Assembly: GCA_965237485.1 (NCBI GenBank)
Contig: CBDEFQ010000009.1
Location: 1,380,553-1,444,552 of the forward strand
DNA from: JAAELZ01 sp965237485
GTDB taxonomy: Bacteria > Pseudomonadota > Gammaproteobacteria > Arenicellales > Poriferihabitantaceae
Direction of reading: 5' to 3'
DNA: 64,000 nucleotides
The position numbers were made by a program, and so were the translations under genes. Positions 17,639 to 27,278 of this stretch are shown one piece after another. Under the pieces are notes generated by a model. That model was given only the letters and a program-made list of their open reading frames with translations, was not told the origin of the DNA and did not search any database. Every line of letters starts with the position of its first letter. Position 1 is the first letter of the stretch.

Positions 17639-18886
17639 TTAGGCTTCGATTAGTACAGCTCTAAAGTCATTTACATTGGTAAAGGTTGGCCCTGTATCAA
17701 TCAAGTCGCCTAGTGCCTTGAAAAATGTATAACTATCATGCTGTTCGCAGGCTTCCCTAAAACTCAAACCCGCAGCCTTAGCACGTACTAGTGAATCTGG
17801 CGTGATACGAGCACCGGCCACTGGTTCACTGCCATCGCGACCATCAGTGTCGATAGCCAGCGCATGGATTTTGCTGTGTCCTTCTAAACCCGCTAATAAA
17901 CCCAATAAGAACTCTTGATTAGGCCCACCCTTGCCTTTACCACTGTGAGTAACCGTCGTTTCGCCGCCGCTTAACAGTACCGCCGGTGCCTCGATCGGGT
18001 TACCATGTAATGATACAGATTTCGCAATCCCAGCCATCACCAAGCCCACTTCCTGTGATTCGCCCTCAAGCGCATCACCCAGAATAATCGGAGAGTACCC
18101 TGCTTCCTTAGCCACTTTAGCTGCTGCATTTAAGCTAGTAAGTGGCGAGCCTATCATCCGTACCTCACCATGCACCACAGTTGCGGTTTCTGCCTTATTG
18201 CGCAAGGCCGTAAGCACCTCGTGCGGTATCTCATCTAAATAGCGCTCTAGCAGCCGTATCGCATCTTTAGGCGTTGAAGCATCAGCAACAGTGGGCCCAG
18301 AAGCAATAAATGAAGGATCATCACCCGGCACATCAGAGATAAGCCAAGTTTCAAGTCGAGCTTGCCCTACTGCAGCCGCCAGTTGACCACCTTTAATTAG
18401 CGATAACTGCTTGCGTACCGTGTTGATTTCTTGAATCGTTGCACCGCCCATCAACAAGTTTTTAGTCACCTGTTGTTTCACAGCGAGGCTCACACCTTCA
18501 ATGGGGGCAGCCATTAAGGCCGAGCCGCCACCTGAAATGAGTGCGATAACCAAATCATCTTGATCTAAGCCTGCAACGGCTTGAATTATCTTGTCAGCTG
18601 CCGCTATGCTTCGCTCATCAGGCACTGGATGTCCAGCAGCAAGCATTTCAATATTGTTGCATTGCTGTCCATACCCGGGCGGCGCCACTACCACACCACT
18701 TAGTTCACCCTGCCAAACGGATTCTAAGGCCTTGGCCATGGCACCAGAGGCTTTACCCGCACCCACTACCACCGTTCTCTTGCCTGGCTTTGGCAAATCC
18801 TTTGGAGTACAACAGGCGGGTTGCGCCGCTTCTATAGCAGCTTGCATTAAGTCATCAAGTGTTTGGGTTTGCTTGGCGTCATTCAT
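17639..18886 (-). CDS. gck: Glycerate 2-kinase (DUF4147/MOFRL family)
   Basis: 415 aa. Phosphorylates D-glycerate, giving 2-phosphoglycerate, the step that brings serine-cycle carbon into central metabolism. Landmarks: VVVGAGKASGAMAKALE and ALISGGGSALMAAP in the N-terminal domain, the hinge INTVRKQLSLIKGGQLA, and the MOFRL C-terminus (VLLSGGETTVTHSGKGKGGPNQEF, IDTDGRDGSEPVAGA). Full length. Same strand as, and downstream of, the serine-glyoxylate aminotransferase gene. Confidence 0.9.
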   Translation of the reverse strand: MNDAKQTQTLDDLMQAAIEAAQPACCTPKDLPKPGKRTVVVGAGKASGAMAKALESVWQGELSGVVVAPPGYGQQCNNIEMLAAGHPVPDERSIAAADKIIQAVAGLDQDDLVIALISGGGSALMAAPIEGVSLAVKQQVTKNLLMGGATIQEINTVRKQLSLIKGGQLAAAVGQARLETWLISDVPGDDPSFIASGPTVADASTPKDAIRLLERYLDEIPHEVLTALRNKAETATVVHGEVRMIGSPLTSLNAAAKVAKEAGYSPIILGDALEGESQEVGLVMAGIAKSVSLHGNPIEAPAVLLSGGETTVTHSGKGKGGPNQEFLLGLLAGLEGHSKIHALAIDTDGRDGSEPVAGARITPDSLVRAKAAGLSFREACEQHDSYTFFKALGDLIDTGPTFTNVNDFRAVLIEA

Positions 18887-18910
18887 AATTCATCGTCCTA
18901 AAAACAATAA

Positions 18911-18938
18911 TGGCGCGTCAAAGCTACATGACGCGCCA
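18911..18938 (-). promoter_or_regulatory. Hairpin between the aminotransferase and glycerate kinase genes
   Basis: Perfect 10-bp stem TGGCGCGTCA with an 8-base loop. No strong T-run on the minus strand, so an intercistronic processing or partial terminator element is more likely than a full stop of transcription. Confidence 0.55.
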
Positions 18939-18961
18939 AACAATATCTACGTTAACGAAGC

Positions 18962-20185
18962 TTAGGCGTGATAGTACGCAGCTAGATCGTCCATAATTTG
19001 ATCTTTATCAAACTCAGCGCCCATATTTAACATCGCATCGGCAAAACGACCCACAATATCGGTAATTGCCGGCGTATTGAGTTGGTTCAATATTCCAATA
19101 CGTACTTGTACTGGTTCGGATAAAGTTGGCCAAATACCGAAACCTTCGCTGCGGCATTTGCCGACTAAATCTTTCTCTTTACCTGCTAATTTACCCGGTA
19201 AATTTAGCACCACTAAGCTTGGCATGTTTGAAGTAACATCGCAGCCCATTGCACCCACGGCTTGTTTCAAAGCTTGCTCGTGGTATTCGTAGTCTTTTGC
19301 TGTTTGCTCCCGTCCGGTCGTCAATAAAATTCGTAACGCTTCGTGAAAAGATGCCACGGCATAGCCTGAATGGGTGCGGTGATACCCAGAAGTTTCAGAA
19401 TCCTGACCATCTATGATACCCCAGTGTCTACCTTCTAAAACAGGGTGATGCACGTAGGTATAACAACCACGCTTTTTTACCAGCTCAATGGCTTCGTCTC
19501 TGAAAGAAACCGGCGCATAAGTTAAAGGTAAGCCAAGCACACCTTTTTGCGGGCACGAAGCCCAAGCCACTACAGCTGGGTAACTATCAATGTCAAAGTA
19601 ACCAACGCCTAAACTAGACACTGCGTCAATCATGCCCATCGCACCATGTTTGGCACAAGCGTTATTAAAGCCTTGAATATCATTAATGCGGCCACTGCCT
19701 GTTTCCCAGTGCGCTATAAATGCCCACATAGGCTTATGCTCTGCTAGGGCCGCTTCGGCCATTTCAGTGCTGACTGAAGTTCCGTGGGGCACTTCAACCA
19801 TGATAACGTTTGCCGGTTGAGGATTAGCGGGATTAGCCGCTAAATCTTCAACGCTCGACGCCTTCATACGGATAGTCATGCCGTCGATGCCACTGAAGGT
19901 ACCGTTAGTGAATACCACCACCTTATCGCCGGGTAGAATCATGCTTAACATGCAGTCCAAGCCGCTAAAACCTGTACCGCCAACACCGTAGGTATAGGTG
20001 TTCTTGGTGCCCCAAGCGGTACGCAGCATATGCTTTGATTCAATCATGCCGCGCACTACATCTGCTTGCATGTGATCGGCTACGCCTGCATTTGCATATG
20101 CTTGCAATACACGTGGGTCAGTATTACCCGGCCCTGGGCCTGCGGCTAAAGTGTGCGGAATTTCTAAAGTTGGGAAAATAGTCAC
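18962..20185 (-). CDS. sgaA: Serine-glyoxylate aminotransferase (class V)
   Basis: 407-aa PLP enzyme of the serine-pyruvate/alanine-glyoxylate group. It converts serine and glyoxylate to hydroxypyruvate and glycine. Landmarks: AAGPGPGNTDPRVLQAY at the N-terminus, YTYGVGGTGFSGLDCML, GMIDAVSSLGVGYFDID (the Asp that contacts the PLP ring nitrogen), and the PLP lysine in WASCPQKGVLGLPL. The C-terminus carries EGFGIWPTLSEPVQVRIGIL with the substrate arginine. It is divergent from the hydroxypyruvate reductase gene. Confidence 0.88.
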   Translation of the reverse strand: MTIFPTLEIPHTLAAGPGPGNTDPRVLQAYANAGVADHMQADVVRGMIESKHMLRTAWGTKNTYTYGVGGTGFSGLDCMLSMILPGDKVVVFTNGTFSGIDGMTIRMKASSVEDLAANPANPQPANVIMVEVPHGTSVSTEMAEAALAEHKPMWAFIAHWETGSGRINDIQGFNNACAKHGAMGMIDAVSSLGVGYFDIDSYPAVVAWASCPQKGVLGLPLTYAPVSFRDEAIELVKKRGCYTYVHHPVLEGRHWGIIDGQDSETSGYHRTHSGYAVASFHEALRILLTTGREQTAKDYEYHEQALKQAVGAMGCDVTSNMPSLVVLNLPGKLAGKEKDLVGKCRSEGFGIWPTLSEPVQVRIGILNQLNTPAITDIVGRFADAMLNMGAEFDKDQIMDDLAAYYHA

Positions 20186-20573
20186 GGTGTCTCCTAAGGC
20201 AATTTAAAGTTAATCTGGAACGAGTTACAAGTAATTCATGTTAGCCAAATATTGTAACTAGGTTTGTTGCAATATTAGCAGTCAGTCACGCTGAAAACCG
20301 ATTCAATAGCGACCCAATTATGATCCAAACATGAGCCATGTCCTCTTTTTGGACTAGTGCATAAACCCAAACTTATAGACATACTCGCGCTTTCCTTATC
20401 AAGATTAACTGAACCGTAATCGCACCAATTATAACTCAAATTCTTCAATCTCTACTGTCAAGCCAAACAAGCCTTTACAGGAATATTAAGACTATGCAGA
20501 ATCAACCTAAATTTAACGCTTGAATTATTCCCTTGCGTAATCATTCACGAAATCACCCAATTGAGAGCAAAAC
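20186..20573. promoter_or_regulatory. Divergent intergenic region, sgaA / hydroxypyruvate reductase
   Basis: 388 bp without a gene. Should hold both promoters of the serine-cycle genes. I could not place a specific box by eye. Confidence 0.4.
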
Positions 20574-21545
20574 ATGAGTAAACCAAAAATCGTCGTAACC
20601 CGTCGTTGGCCCCAGCAGGTAGAAGATATATTAAGCGCTGAATTTGATGCCACTTTAAACCATGACGACGTACCCATGACAGTCGAGCAGTTACATGAAG
20701 CACTGCGTACGGCTGATGCTGTGTGTCCAACAGTGTCTGACAAAATTGATGCCGAGGTGTTGGGTTGTGACAATAAAAAAGCTACTTTACTAGCGAGTTA
20801 CGGCGTCGGCTTTAATCACATCGACCTAGATGCCGCGCAAACGGCGAACTTAACGGTAACCAACACGCCAGAAGTGCTGACAGATTGCACTGCTGATTTA
20901 GCGATGACGTTATTACTAATGATCGCACGCCGAGCCGGAGAAGGTGAACGTCATTTACGCAACGGCGAATGGACAGGCTGGCGGCCAACGCACATGATCG
21001 GCACCAGCGTAGCTGGGAAAACTTTGGGTTTTATTGGCATGGGCCGAATTGCCCACGCCGTTGCAGCACGAGCGGCACACGGCTTTGGTATGAATATCAT
21101 TTTCCACGACCCATTTCCACCGTCAGCGGCGGATCTTGAAGGGCTAAGTGCCACCCAATGCAGTTCACCAGACGAAGTTTATGCTAATTCAGATTTCATT
21201 ACGCTTCATTGCCCAGGTGGTGAAGCAACCCACCACTTAATAAACCAAGAAACATTTGCTAAAATGAAAACTGGAGCATTTATTATCAACACCGCCCGCG
21301 GTGATGTGATAGAAGAACAAGCACTGGTTGAGGCATTAAGATCTGGAGCAATAGCTGGTGCAGGATTAGACGTGTTTGAATTTGAGCCTAAGGTTTCAGC
21401 TGAGCTCGCTAGCATGGAAAATGTGGTGCTATTACCCCACTTAGGCAGCGCCACCATGGAAACTCGCGTAGCAATGGGCATGCGTGTCATCGACAACTTG
21501 CGCGCTTATTTCGCCGGCGAAACTCCGGGCGACAAAGTCGTGTAG
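20574..21545 (+). CDS. D-2-hydroxyacid dehydrogenase, probable hydroxypyruvate/glyoxylate reductase
   Basis: 323 aa. NAD(P)-binding motif LGFIGMGRIAHAVA (about residues 147-160). The catalytic Arg sits in INTARGDVIEEQALVEAL, Glu in DVFEFEP, and His in LLPHLGSATMETR. The group includes glyoxylate and hydroxypyruvate reductases. Its place opposite serine-glyoxylate aminotransferase and beside glycerate kinase argues for hydroxypyruvate to glycerate, the middle step of that short pathway. Intact, with its own terminator. Confidence 0.85.
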   Translation: MSKPKIVVTRRWPQQVEDILSAEFDATLNHDDVPMTVEQLHEALRTADAVCPTVSDKIDAEVLGCDNKKATLLASYGVGFNHIDLDAAQTANLTVTNTPEVLTDCTADLAMTLLLMIARRAGEGERHLRNGEWTGWRPTHMIGTSVAGKTLGFIGMGRIAHAVAARAAHGFGMNIIFHDPFPPSAADLEGLSATQCSSPDEVYANSDFITLHCPGGEATHHLINQETFAKMKTGAFIINTARGDVIEEQALVEALRSGAIAGAGLDVFEFEPKVSAELASMENVVLLPHLGSATMETRVAMGMRVIDNLRAYFAGETPGDKVV

Positions 21546-21575
21546 AAACGCGAGTTACACAAAACAATCGTGTTT

Positions 21576-21601
21576 AGCCGAACTTTACGTGCGGCTTTTT
21601 A
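21576..21601 (+). terminator. Terminator after the hydroxypyruvate reductase gene
   Basis: AGCCG stem, 11-base loop, CGGCT then TTTTTA. Thirty bases after the stop codon. Confidence 0.75.
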
Positions 21602-21624
21602 TGCAGCCTTGATGTTAAGAATGC

Positions 21625-23988
21625 TTAGCCGTAGTTACCGCGTACGCGCTCTTTAGTCGGATCAAAATGTGGATGTGCGGTCACTTCAGCAGGGATACGC
21701 TTTTGGAAACCATCCAATTTACCGACCTCAACCTTAGCGCCTAATTTGGTGTAACCTACTGACATACGACACAAGGCTATATTCTTACCCAATATGGGTG
21801 ACATCACCCCGCTGGTGATTTGTCCCACTTGATTGCGCCCAACAAACACACCATCTCCATTACCCGCTATCTCACCTCCGTTAAGCTCCAAACCGACCAG
21901 TTTTCGTTGCGGACTGGCCTTACGTTTAATCAGGGCATCTTTTCCAATAAAGTCATCTTCCTTATTTTTTAGCGGCACAGTAAAGCCGATACCTGCCTCA
22001 AACGGATCAGTTTGGTCACAAAACTCATACCCTGCGAATATCAACCCAGCTTCTATGCGCAACATATCTAAGGCTTCCAAACCAAGCGGCGTAATATCAT
22101 GGGGTTGCCCAGCGTCCCAAACAACATCCCAGACAGCTGGAGCATCATTTGGGTGGCAGAAAATCTCATAACCCAATTCACCTGTGTAACCTGTTCTTGA
22201 AACCAAAATAGGCATACCCAGCTCGCCACCAACACGAGCGATTGAAAATTTGAACCAGCCCAGTTCTTCAACGGTAGCTTGGTCTGGCCGCGTCCATATA
22301 ATGTCTTTTAGAACATCACAGCTTTTCGGGCCTTGGACCTGCAAGTTACATAAATCAGGCGTCGAGTTTTTAACCCATGCGCGCAAGCCTAGTTCAGCCG
22401 CTTGCGTACGTAGCCAATCACCCGAACTCTCGCAACCTCCTATCCAGCGAAAGTTGTCTTTGCCTATTCTAAATACTGTGCCGTCATCAATCATGCCGCC
22501 ATTTGGGTAACACATACCAGTGTATACCACTTGACCGGCACTGAGTTTACGCACGTCACGGGTTACGCAGGTTTGCATTAGCAATTCAGCATCTGGACCG
22601 ACTACTTCATATTTACGTAGCGGTGATAAATCAGTAAGAATCACTCCCTTGCGACAGGCCCAGTATTCTTCAATAGCACCGTGTTTAGTAAAGTTATTAG
22701 CCAGCCAATAGCCGTTGTATTCACCGAAGTTACGGGTTAATTGAGAAGTGCGTGGGTGAAAGCCTGTTTCTTGTGTCATAACCGGTGGTGCATCTGTAGT
22801 TTTACGAAAAGCAATTGCTTGCTTGAATAAATTAGTTTTTGAATAAGTACGCACGTGAATATCAGTTGGAACCCAACCGTTAGCCGGATCGATATCGCAT
22901 GGGCAAGCAGACGAAAGACATACAAGGTCTTTCAATGCCTTCATCAATACGTAGTCTCCAGGCCGCGACCAAGGGTCATCAAATAGTAGCTGAAAGTTGT
23001 CGTCAAAGAAGGTGTTAAAGAACAAGTTCATCGCCATCCATCCTTTACGCTTGCCAACAGGGTAAGGATCTAGTGCTTTGTTAAAATTATCGGAACAGTT
23101 AACGTGGCCTGGATAGCCAGCGTCATCATAGTACTTTCCCGTGCAAGCCACACCAAAACTATCATGCCGACCACAAGTATCTTGTACTACTTGTACGAGC
23201 GGTTCTAGGTCAGTATCATAAAACTTGGAATTTAAACCCGGGCCTGGATATACCGAACCCATCATAGACCGGGTTGCTGTTGCGTCTAAGCTACGCTCAA
23301 TACCTTGATCTAGCTTTTCAGCACTGAAGCATTGAAAATCAGAACACTGCCGTCCCGCCACGTCTTGAATTTGGATATAGTCGCCTGCACTAATTTCATA
23401 CGCAACCGCGGTACGCGCATGAACACGGATCTCATTTTTGGGGTCAGCTAAAGGGTCTGGCAAAGCAAAATCAGCTGCTTGTTGAATATTTGCACGGCGA
23501 ATGTGGACAATAATTTCTGTAGCGGGAAGGTCAGTACCAGCCAAAGACATTGGGGCTCCCGGAGCGCAAATAATCGCCAATAGATCAGTTTCCGCAGTAA
23601 ATGTTACCGAAGAGCCAGACGGCGTTTCATCGGTCAATATATGGGCTACTTTTGAACCTGCCAAGTCGATATTGAAAGCCTTTAACTTAGCTTCAAGCCG
23701 TGAAGCTCCTGTACCGCCATTTGAAAGGCATTCTTGAATAATAGTCCCTTTGGCGTTTGGCTTAATACCCAATTCAGTGGTGCGCGACGCACCCAAGCTA
23801 TCAAAGCCCGCAACGCATACAGATTGCAACCCTTGTTGGTCAACTACTTCGATCGTGTCGCCTGCATAAATGGGCAAGGCAACCGCGCCTCCGCCTTCGA
23901 TGCGGCAGCGCTCATTACCTAAATCGGTGCCCGTCAGTCCTGGGGTAAGTATTTGATTAGAACGCTTTAATTCAAGTGCAATAGACAT
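21625..23988 (-). CDS. tdm: Trimethylamine N-oxide demethylase (Tdm): DUF1989 plus GcvT domains
   Basis: 787-aa fusion. Residues about 1-370 form the DUF1989 domain. Its cysteine-rich part (CGRHDSFGVACTGKYYDD, then VNCSDNF, later CLSSACPCDIDP) resembles the metal site of the family. From about 400 to the end is a complete GcvT-like domain (VILTDLSPLRKYEVVGPDA, SRTGYTGELGYEIF, GKLDGFQKRIPAEV). This two-domain layout is that of Tdm, which cleaves TMAO to dimethylamine and formaldehyde; the GcvT part can bind tetrahydrofolate. It is the last gene of the tmoX-tmoV-tmoW-tdm transcript (45 bp after tmoW). Full length. No trimethylamine monooxygenase is in the window. Confidence 0.93.
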   Translation of the reverse strand: MSIALELKRSNQILTPGLTGTDLGNERCRIEGGGAVALPIYAGDTIEVVDQQGLQSVCVAGFDSLGASRTTELGIKPNAKGTIIQECLSNGGTGASRLEAKLKAFNIDLAGSKVAHILTDETPSGSSVTFTAETDLLAIICAPGAPMSLAGTDLPATEIIVHIRRANIQQAADFALPDPLADPKNEIRVHARTAVAYEISAGDYIQIQDVAGRQCSDFQCFSAEKLDQGIERSLDATATRSMMGSVYPGPGLNSKFYDTDLEPLVQVVQDTCGRHDSFGVACTGKYYDDAGYPGHVNCSDNFNKALDPYPVGKRKGWMAMNLFFNTFFDDNFQLLFDDPWSRPGDYVLMKALKDLVCLSSACPCDIDPANGWVPTDIHVRTYSKTNLFKQAIAFRKTTDAPPVMTQETGFHPRTSQLTRNFGEYNGYWLANNFTKHGAIEEYWACRKGVILTDLSPLRKYEVVGPDAELLMQTCVTRDVRKLSAGQVVYTGMCYPNGGMIDDGTVFRIGKDNFRWIGGCESSGDWLRTQAAELGLRAWVKNSTPDLCNLQVQGPKSCDVLKDIIWTRPDQATVEELGWFKFSIARVGGELGMPILVSRTGYTGELGYEIFCHPNDAPAVWDVVWDAGQPHDITPLGLEALDMLRIEAGLIFAGYEFCDQTDPFEAGIGFTVPLKNKEDDFIGKDALIKRKASPQRKLVGLELNGGEIAGNGDGVFVGRNQVGQITSGVMSPILGKNIALCRMSVGYTKLGAKVEVGKLDGFQKRIPAEVTAHPHFDPTKERVRGNYG

Positions 23989-24033
23989 ATCAGTGCCCTA
24001 ATAAATGTACAAACTTTAAAAAAACGAGTGGGA

Positions 24034-26094
24034 TTAACTTTGCCCGAGCGACTTCTTCCGACTATCCGCCCAAGTGCGTATCAAATGATCTGCAATCAAC
24101 CCGATAAATGCGACACATAAGCCTAAGGTCAAACCAATACCGATACCTTGTTTATCAGATAGGGCTTTCAATATAAGCTGCCCCAAATCGGTGGTACCAA
24201 TAAAAGCACCGATTATCACCATGAACAAGGAGAAAACGACTGTTTGATTTATACCTAACAGCATATGTGGGAACGCATAAGGTAATTCGATATTTATCCA
24301 CCGTTGAAAGCGGTTAACCCCTGACATCGACCCTGCGTCTTGTAAAGCCTGGGGTACTGCCCGCAATCCTTCCACTGTATATCGGGTCGCAGGGATAGTC
24401 GCGTAAATAATCGCGGCGATCAAAACCGATGTATCTGTAACGCCGAAAAGCATAATTACCGGTATTAAATAGATAAACGATGGGAAGGTTTGAAAGAAAT
24501 CAGCCACTAGCAATATGGTTTTACTCGCGTAAGCATTCTGCGCACACAGGGTACCTGCTGTGACACCTATAATGGTTGATACTATCACCGCGAATGAAGC
24601 CATATAGGCAGTTATCAGTGCTCTATCCCAGTACTCTGAAAGTGCGATGAACAACAATAACCCGCCTACTATTAATGCAGACTTGTAACCGCCAAGAATG
24701 TAGCCCGTGCCCATTATCAATACGAACGTCGCCACCACTGGCATACCTAAATAGGCATTTTTCATCGGTACAAGGACTTGCACAATAAGAAATTCGTTGA
24801 AGGTCTTTAACGGGTAAAAGAAGGCATCCCATATCCAATCAACTCCAGCTTGCCAATATTCATGGGTCGTGATGCCTTTGTCGGTAGGCACGAGATACAA
24901 GTAATTAAAGCCTTCTCTGAAGAAATAAGATGCGATATAGGCAATGATAGAACCCACTACCAATGCGATTGCCATTACTAACCAAAATTTATTGCGATCG
25001 TAAAAACTAAGATCGGCAAAGTAATCCGTTTGCTTATTTGCCCAAGCTAAAGACATTTTATCTAAGACTACCGCCAATAGCACGATACAAAGACCCATTT
25101 CTAACGCCTTGCCTACCTTAAGTGAGTTCAAAGCAATTAATAAGTTATAGCCCAGACCTGTTGCCCCGATAAAAGATGCAATTACTGACATAGCTAAACA
25201 TTGCATGATGACTTGATTGACGCCAATTAGAATGTCTCTTCTCGCAGTGGGAACAAGCACCTTATACATTAGTTGAAAATCAGTACAGCCGCTCATTTTA
25301 CCTGCTTCAAGCACTTCTGGAGAAACGTTCCTCAACCCCAATATAGTCAAACGTACCATTGGAGGAGTAGCAAAAATGATAGTGGCAATCGCACCCGCGT
25401 GATTTCCCACTCCGAAAAATGCGGTAATCGGCACTAGATATGAAAAGTGCGGCATTGTCTGTGCCACGTTTAGCAGCGGCGCCAGCACCATTTCAACCTT
25501 ACTATTTTTGTAAGCCCAAATACCTAGTGCGAGCCCCAAGAGTACAGATACGGGAGCTGCTATTAATACAAAAGAAAGCGTTTGCATGGTTGGCTCCCAC
25601 TGACCAAAAGCAGACATATATATTGTCGCGCAGGCTGTTAGCAATGCGAGCCCTTTACCCCCTAGTCTATAGGCTAGTAAGGTTGCACCAAAAGAAACCA
25701 CTGTCCAAGGAAGTGCTGGCCACTTCGCCCATTGGTTTTCACCCACCCAGCTCCAACTAGAGAATGCGACAATCGTTTTCACTCCTCCTAAAAATATTTC
25801 ACGAATAAACGTAATTAAAAAAAGCACAAAACCCGATATACCGCGCGTAATCTGTCTGACTAATGGCTGCTCTTCATACTCCTCGATAGCAGGGTCGTAT
25901 ACATCAATAGGCAGCCACTCGTACATTAAAAACTCAGCAGAGTTGTTAATCATTCCTGGAACTGCCTGTAATAAGGGAGGCAATCTCCATAGGTAATTAG
26001 ATTCAGATGGGTTTACAAAAATGCACAGAGCAAAGAAAACAATTAGTAAACCCAAAAACTGTAGCGACGTAGGTAGATTTTTTAGTGATTTCAT
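24034..26094 (-). CDS. tmoW: TMAO ABC transporter permease TmoW (two fused permease domains)
   Basis: 686 aa with about a dozen hydrophobic helices and two binding-protein-dependent permease domains in tandem. Each has its ABC-coupling loop: LEAGKMSGCTDFQLMYKVLVP in the first half and LQDAGSMSGVNRFQRWINIELP in the second. A double permease of the proline/betaine (ProW/OpuAB) class is typical of TmoW. It sits 14 bp after tmoV and before tdm. Start at ATG 26094. Confidence 0.9.
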   Translation of the reverse strand: MKSLKNLPTSLQFLGLLIVFFALCIFVNPSESNYLWRLPPLLQAVPGMINNSAEFLMYEWLPIDVYDPAIEEYEEQPLVRQITRGISGFVLFLITFIREIFLGGVKTIVAFSSWSWVGENQWAKWPALPWTVVSFGATLLAYRLGGKGLALLTACATIYMSAFGQWEPTMQTLSFVLIAAPVSVLLGLALGIWAYKNSKVEMVLAPLLNVAQTMPHFSYLVPITAFFGVGNHAGAIATIIFATPPMVRLTILGLRNVSPEVLEAGKMSGCTDFQLMYKVLVPTARRDILIGVNQVIMQCLAMSVIASFIGATGLGYNLLIALNSLKVGKALEMGLCIVLLAVVLDKMSLAWANKQTDYFADLSFYDRNKFWLVMAIALVVGSIIAYIASYFFREGFNYLYLVPTDKGITTHEYWQAGVDWIWDAFFYPLKTFNEFLIVQVLVPMKNAYLGMPVVATFVLIMGTGYILGGYKSALIVGGLLLFIALSEYWDRALITAYMASFAVIVSTIIGVTAGTLCAQNAYASKTILLVADFFQTFPSFIYLIPVIMLFGVTDTSVLIAAIIYATIPATRYTVEGLRAVPQALQDAGSMSGVNRFQRWINIELPYAFPHMLLGINQTVVFSLFMVIIGAFIGTTDLGQLILKALSDKQGIGIGLTLGLCVAFIGLIADHLIRTWADSRKKSLGQS

Positions 26095-26108
26095 AAGCTA
26101 ATTCCTCG

Positions 26109-27164
26109 TTACGAATCCTTTTTCCCAAACAACACCTTGAGCACTTTAGCAGGGTGCAATGTACCAACAATATTATTGTTATCATCGACCACTGCAATGG
26201 AGTCTTTACGGCCTAATACTGCTTCGGCAACGGTTGCAATAACGGCATCCTGAGAAACTTTTAAATCACCTACCTTGTCAGACTTATCAACAGGGTCCAT
26301 CACCGACTTAATTTTCAGGACTTTCTCCCTAGGAATTTCTGCGGTAAATTTATTAACGTATTCTGTGGCAGGGTTTAATACAATGTTTGCTGGGGTATCT
26401 AGTTGCTCAATAATACCGTCTTTCATAATCGCTACGCGGTCAGCTAGGCGCAGTGCTTCATCAAAATCGTGCGTTACAAATAAGATGGTTTTTTGCAGCA
26501 TATTTTGTAACCTTAAAAATTCATCCTGCATTTCTTTACGGATGAGCGGGTCCAGTGCTGAAAAAGGTTCATCTAAAAACCAAATATCCGGCTCAACGGC
26601 AAGCGAACGAGCTATTCCGACACGTTGTTGCTGCCCTCCTGATAATTCTCTTGGGAAATAGTTTTCACGGGTATTCAACCCAACTAGTTCCACCATTTCC
26701 ATTGCTCTAGCAATGCTATCTTTGGTGCTAACCCCTTTTACTTGAAGTGGGAAAGCAATATTTTCTAATACTGTTTTATGCGGTAACAAAGCAAAGTTTT
26801 GGAACACCATGCCCATTTTGTTGCGCCTAATTTCCATTAACTGCTTGGAATTCATAGCGGTAATATCTTCACCATCAATATGAATGGTGCCCGATGTGGG
26901 GTCACCTAATCTGGATATACATCTGAGCAGTGTAGATTTACCTGAGCCTGAGAGGCCCATAATAACTAGCATCTCCCCTTTGTGCACTTCGAAATTGGCG
27001 TCGTTTACACCTACAATATAGCCCGCTTCCTGAAACGCTTTAGCATCTACTACACCATTTGCTTCACGTAGCCTTTTTTCGGGATCTTCGCCGAAGATTT
27101 TATAAACAGATTTACACTGAATGACGACTTCGCGTTTTTCTTGGTTCGTTGTATCAGAAGACAT
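26109..27164 (-). CDS. tmoV: TMAO ABC transporter ATPase TmoV
   Basis: 351 aa. Walker A GLSGSGKST at residues 70-78, signature LSGGQQQRVGIAR, Walker B DIWFLDEPFSALDP, and the H-loop FVTHDFDEA. A C-terminal CBS-like part (IAVVDDNNNIVGTLHPAKV) resembles ProV/OpuAA, where it senses ionic strength. Second gene of the tmo operon. Confidence 0.92.
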   Translation of the reverse strand: MSSDTTNQEKREVVIQCKSVYKIFGEDPEKRLREANGVVDAKAFQEAGYIVGVNDANFEVHKGEMLVIMGLSGSGKSTLLRCISRLGDPTSGTIHIDGEDITAMNSKQLMEIRRNKMGMVFQNFALLPHKTVLENIAFPLQVKGVSTKDSIARAMEMVELVGLNTRENYFPRELSGGQQQRVGIARSLAVEPDIWFLDEPFSALDPLIRKEMQDEFLRLQNMLQKTILFVTHDFDEALRLADRVAIMKDGIIEQLDTPANIVLNPATEYVNKFTAEIPREKVLKIKSVMDPVDKSDKVGDLKVSQDAVIATVAEAVLGRKDSIAVVDDNNNIVGTLHPAKVLKVLFGKKDS

Positions 27165-27200
27165 GGCTTTTTATATTATTAGTTGGGTAAATAGCACTCG

Positions 27201-27238
27201 AAAAAAATCTCCCTCAACAATCGAGGTCAAGGGAGATT
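27201..27238 (-). terminator. Stem-loop with T-run between tmoX and tmoV (partial terminator)
   Basis: On the minus strand a 9-bp stem AATCTCCCT / AGGGAGATT is followed by seven T. It lies in the 114-bp gap after the binding-protein gene. Such partial terminators commonly make the binding protein more abundant than the permease and ATPase. Inference from position. Confidence 0.75.
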
Positions 27239-27278
27239 ATCGTAGATATAATAATTTTACTTAATATCTTATGGAAGA

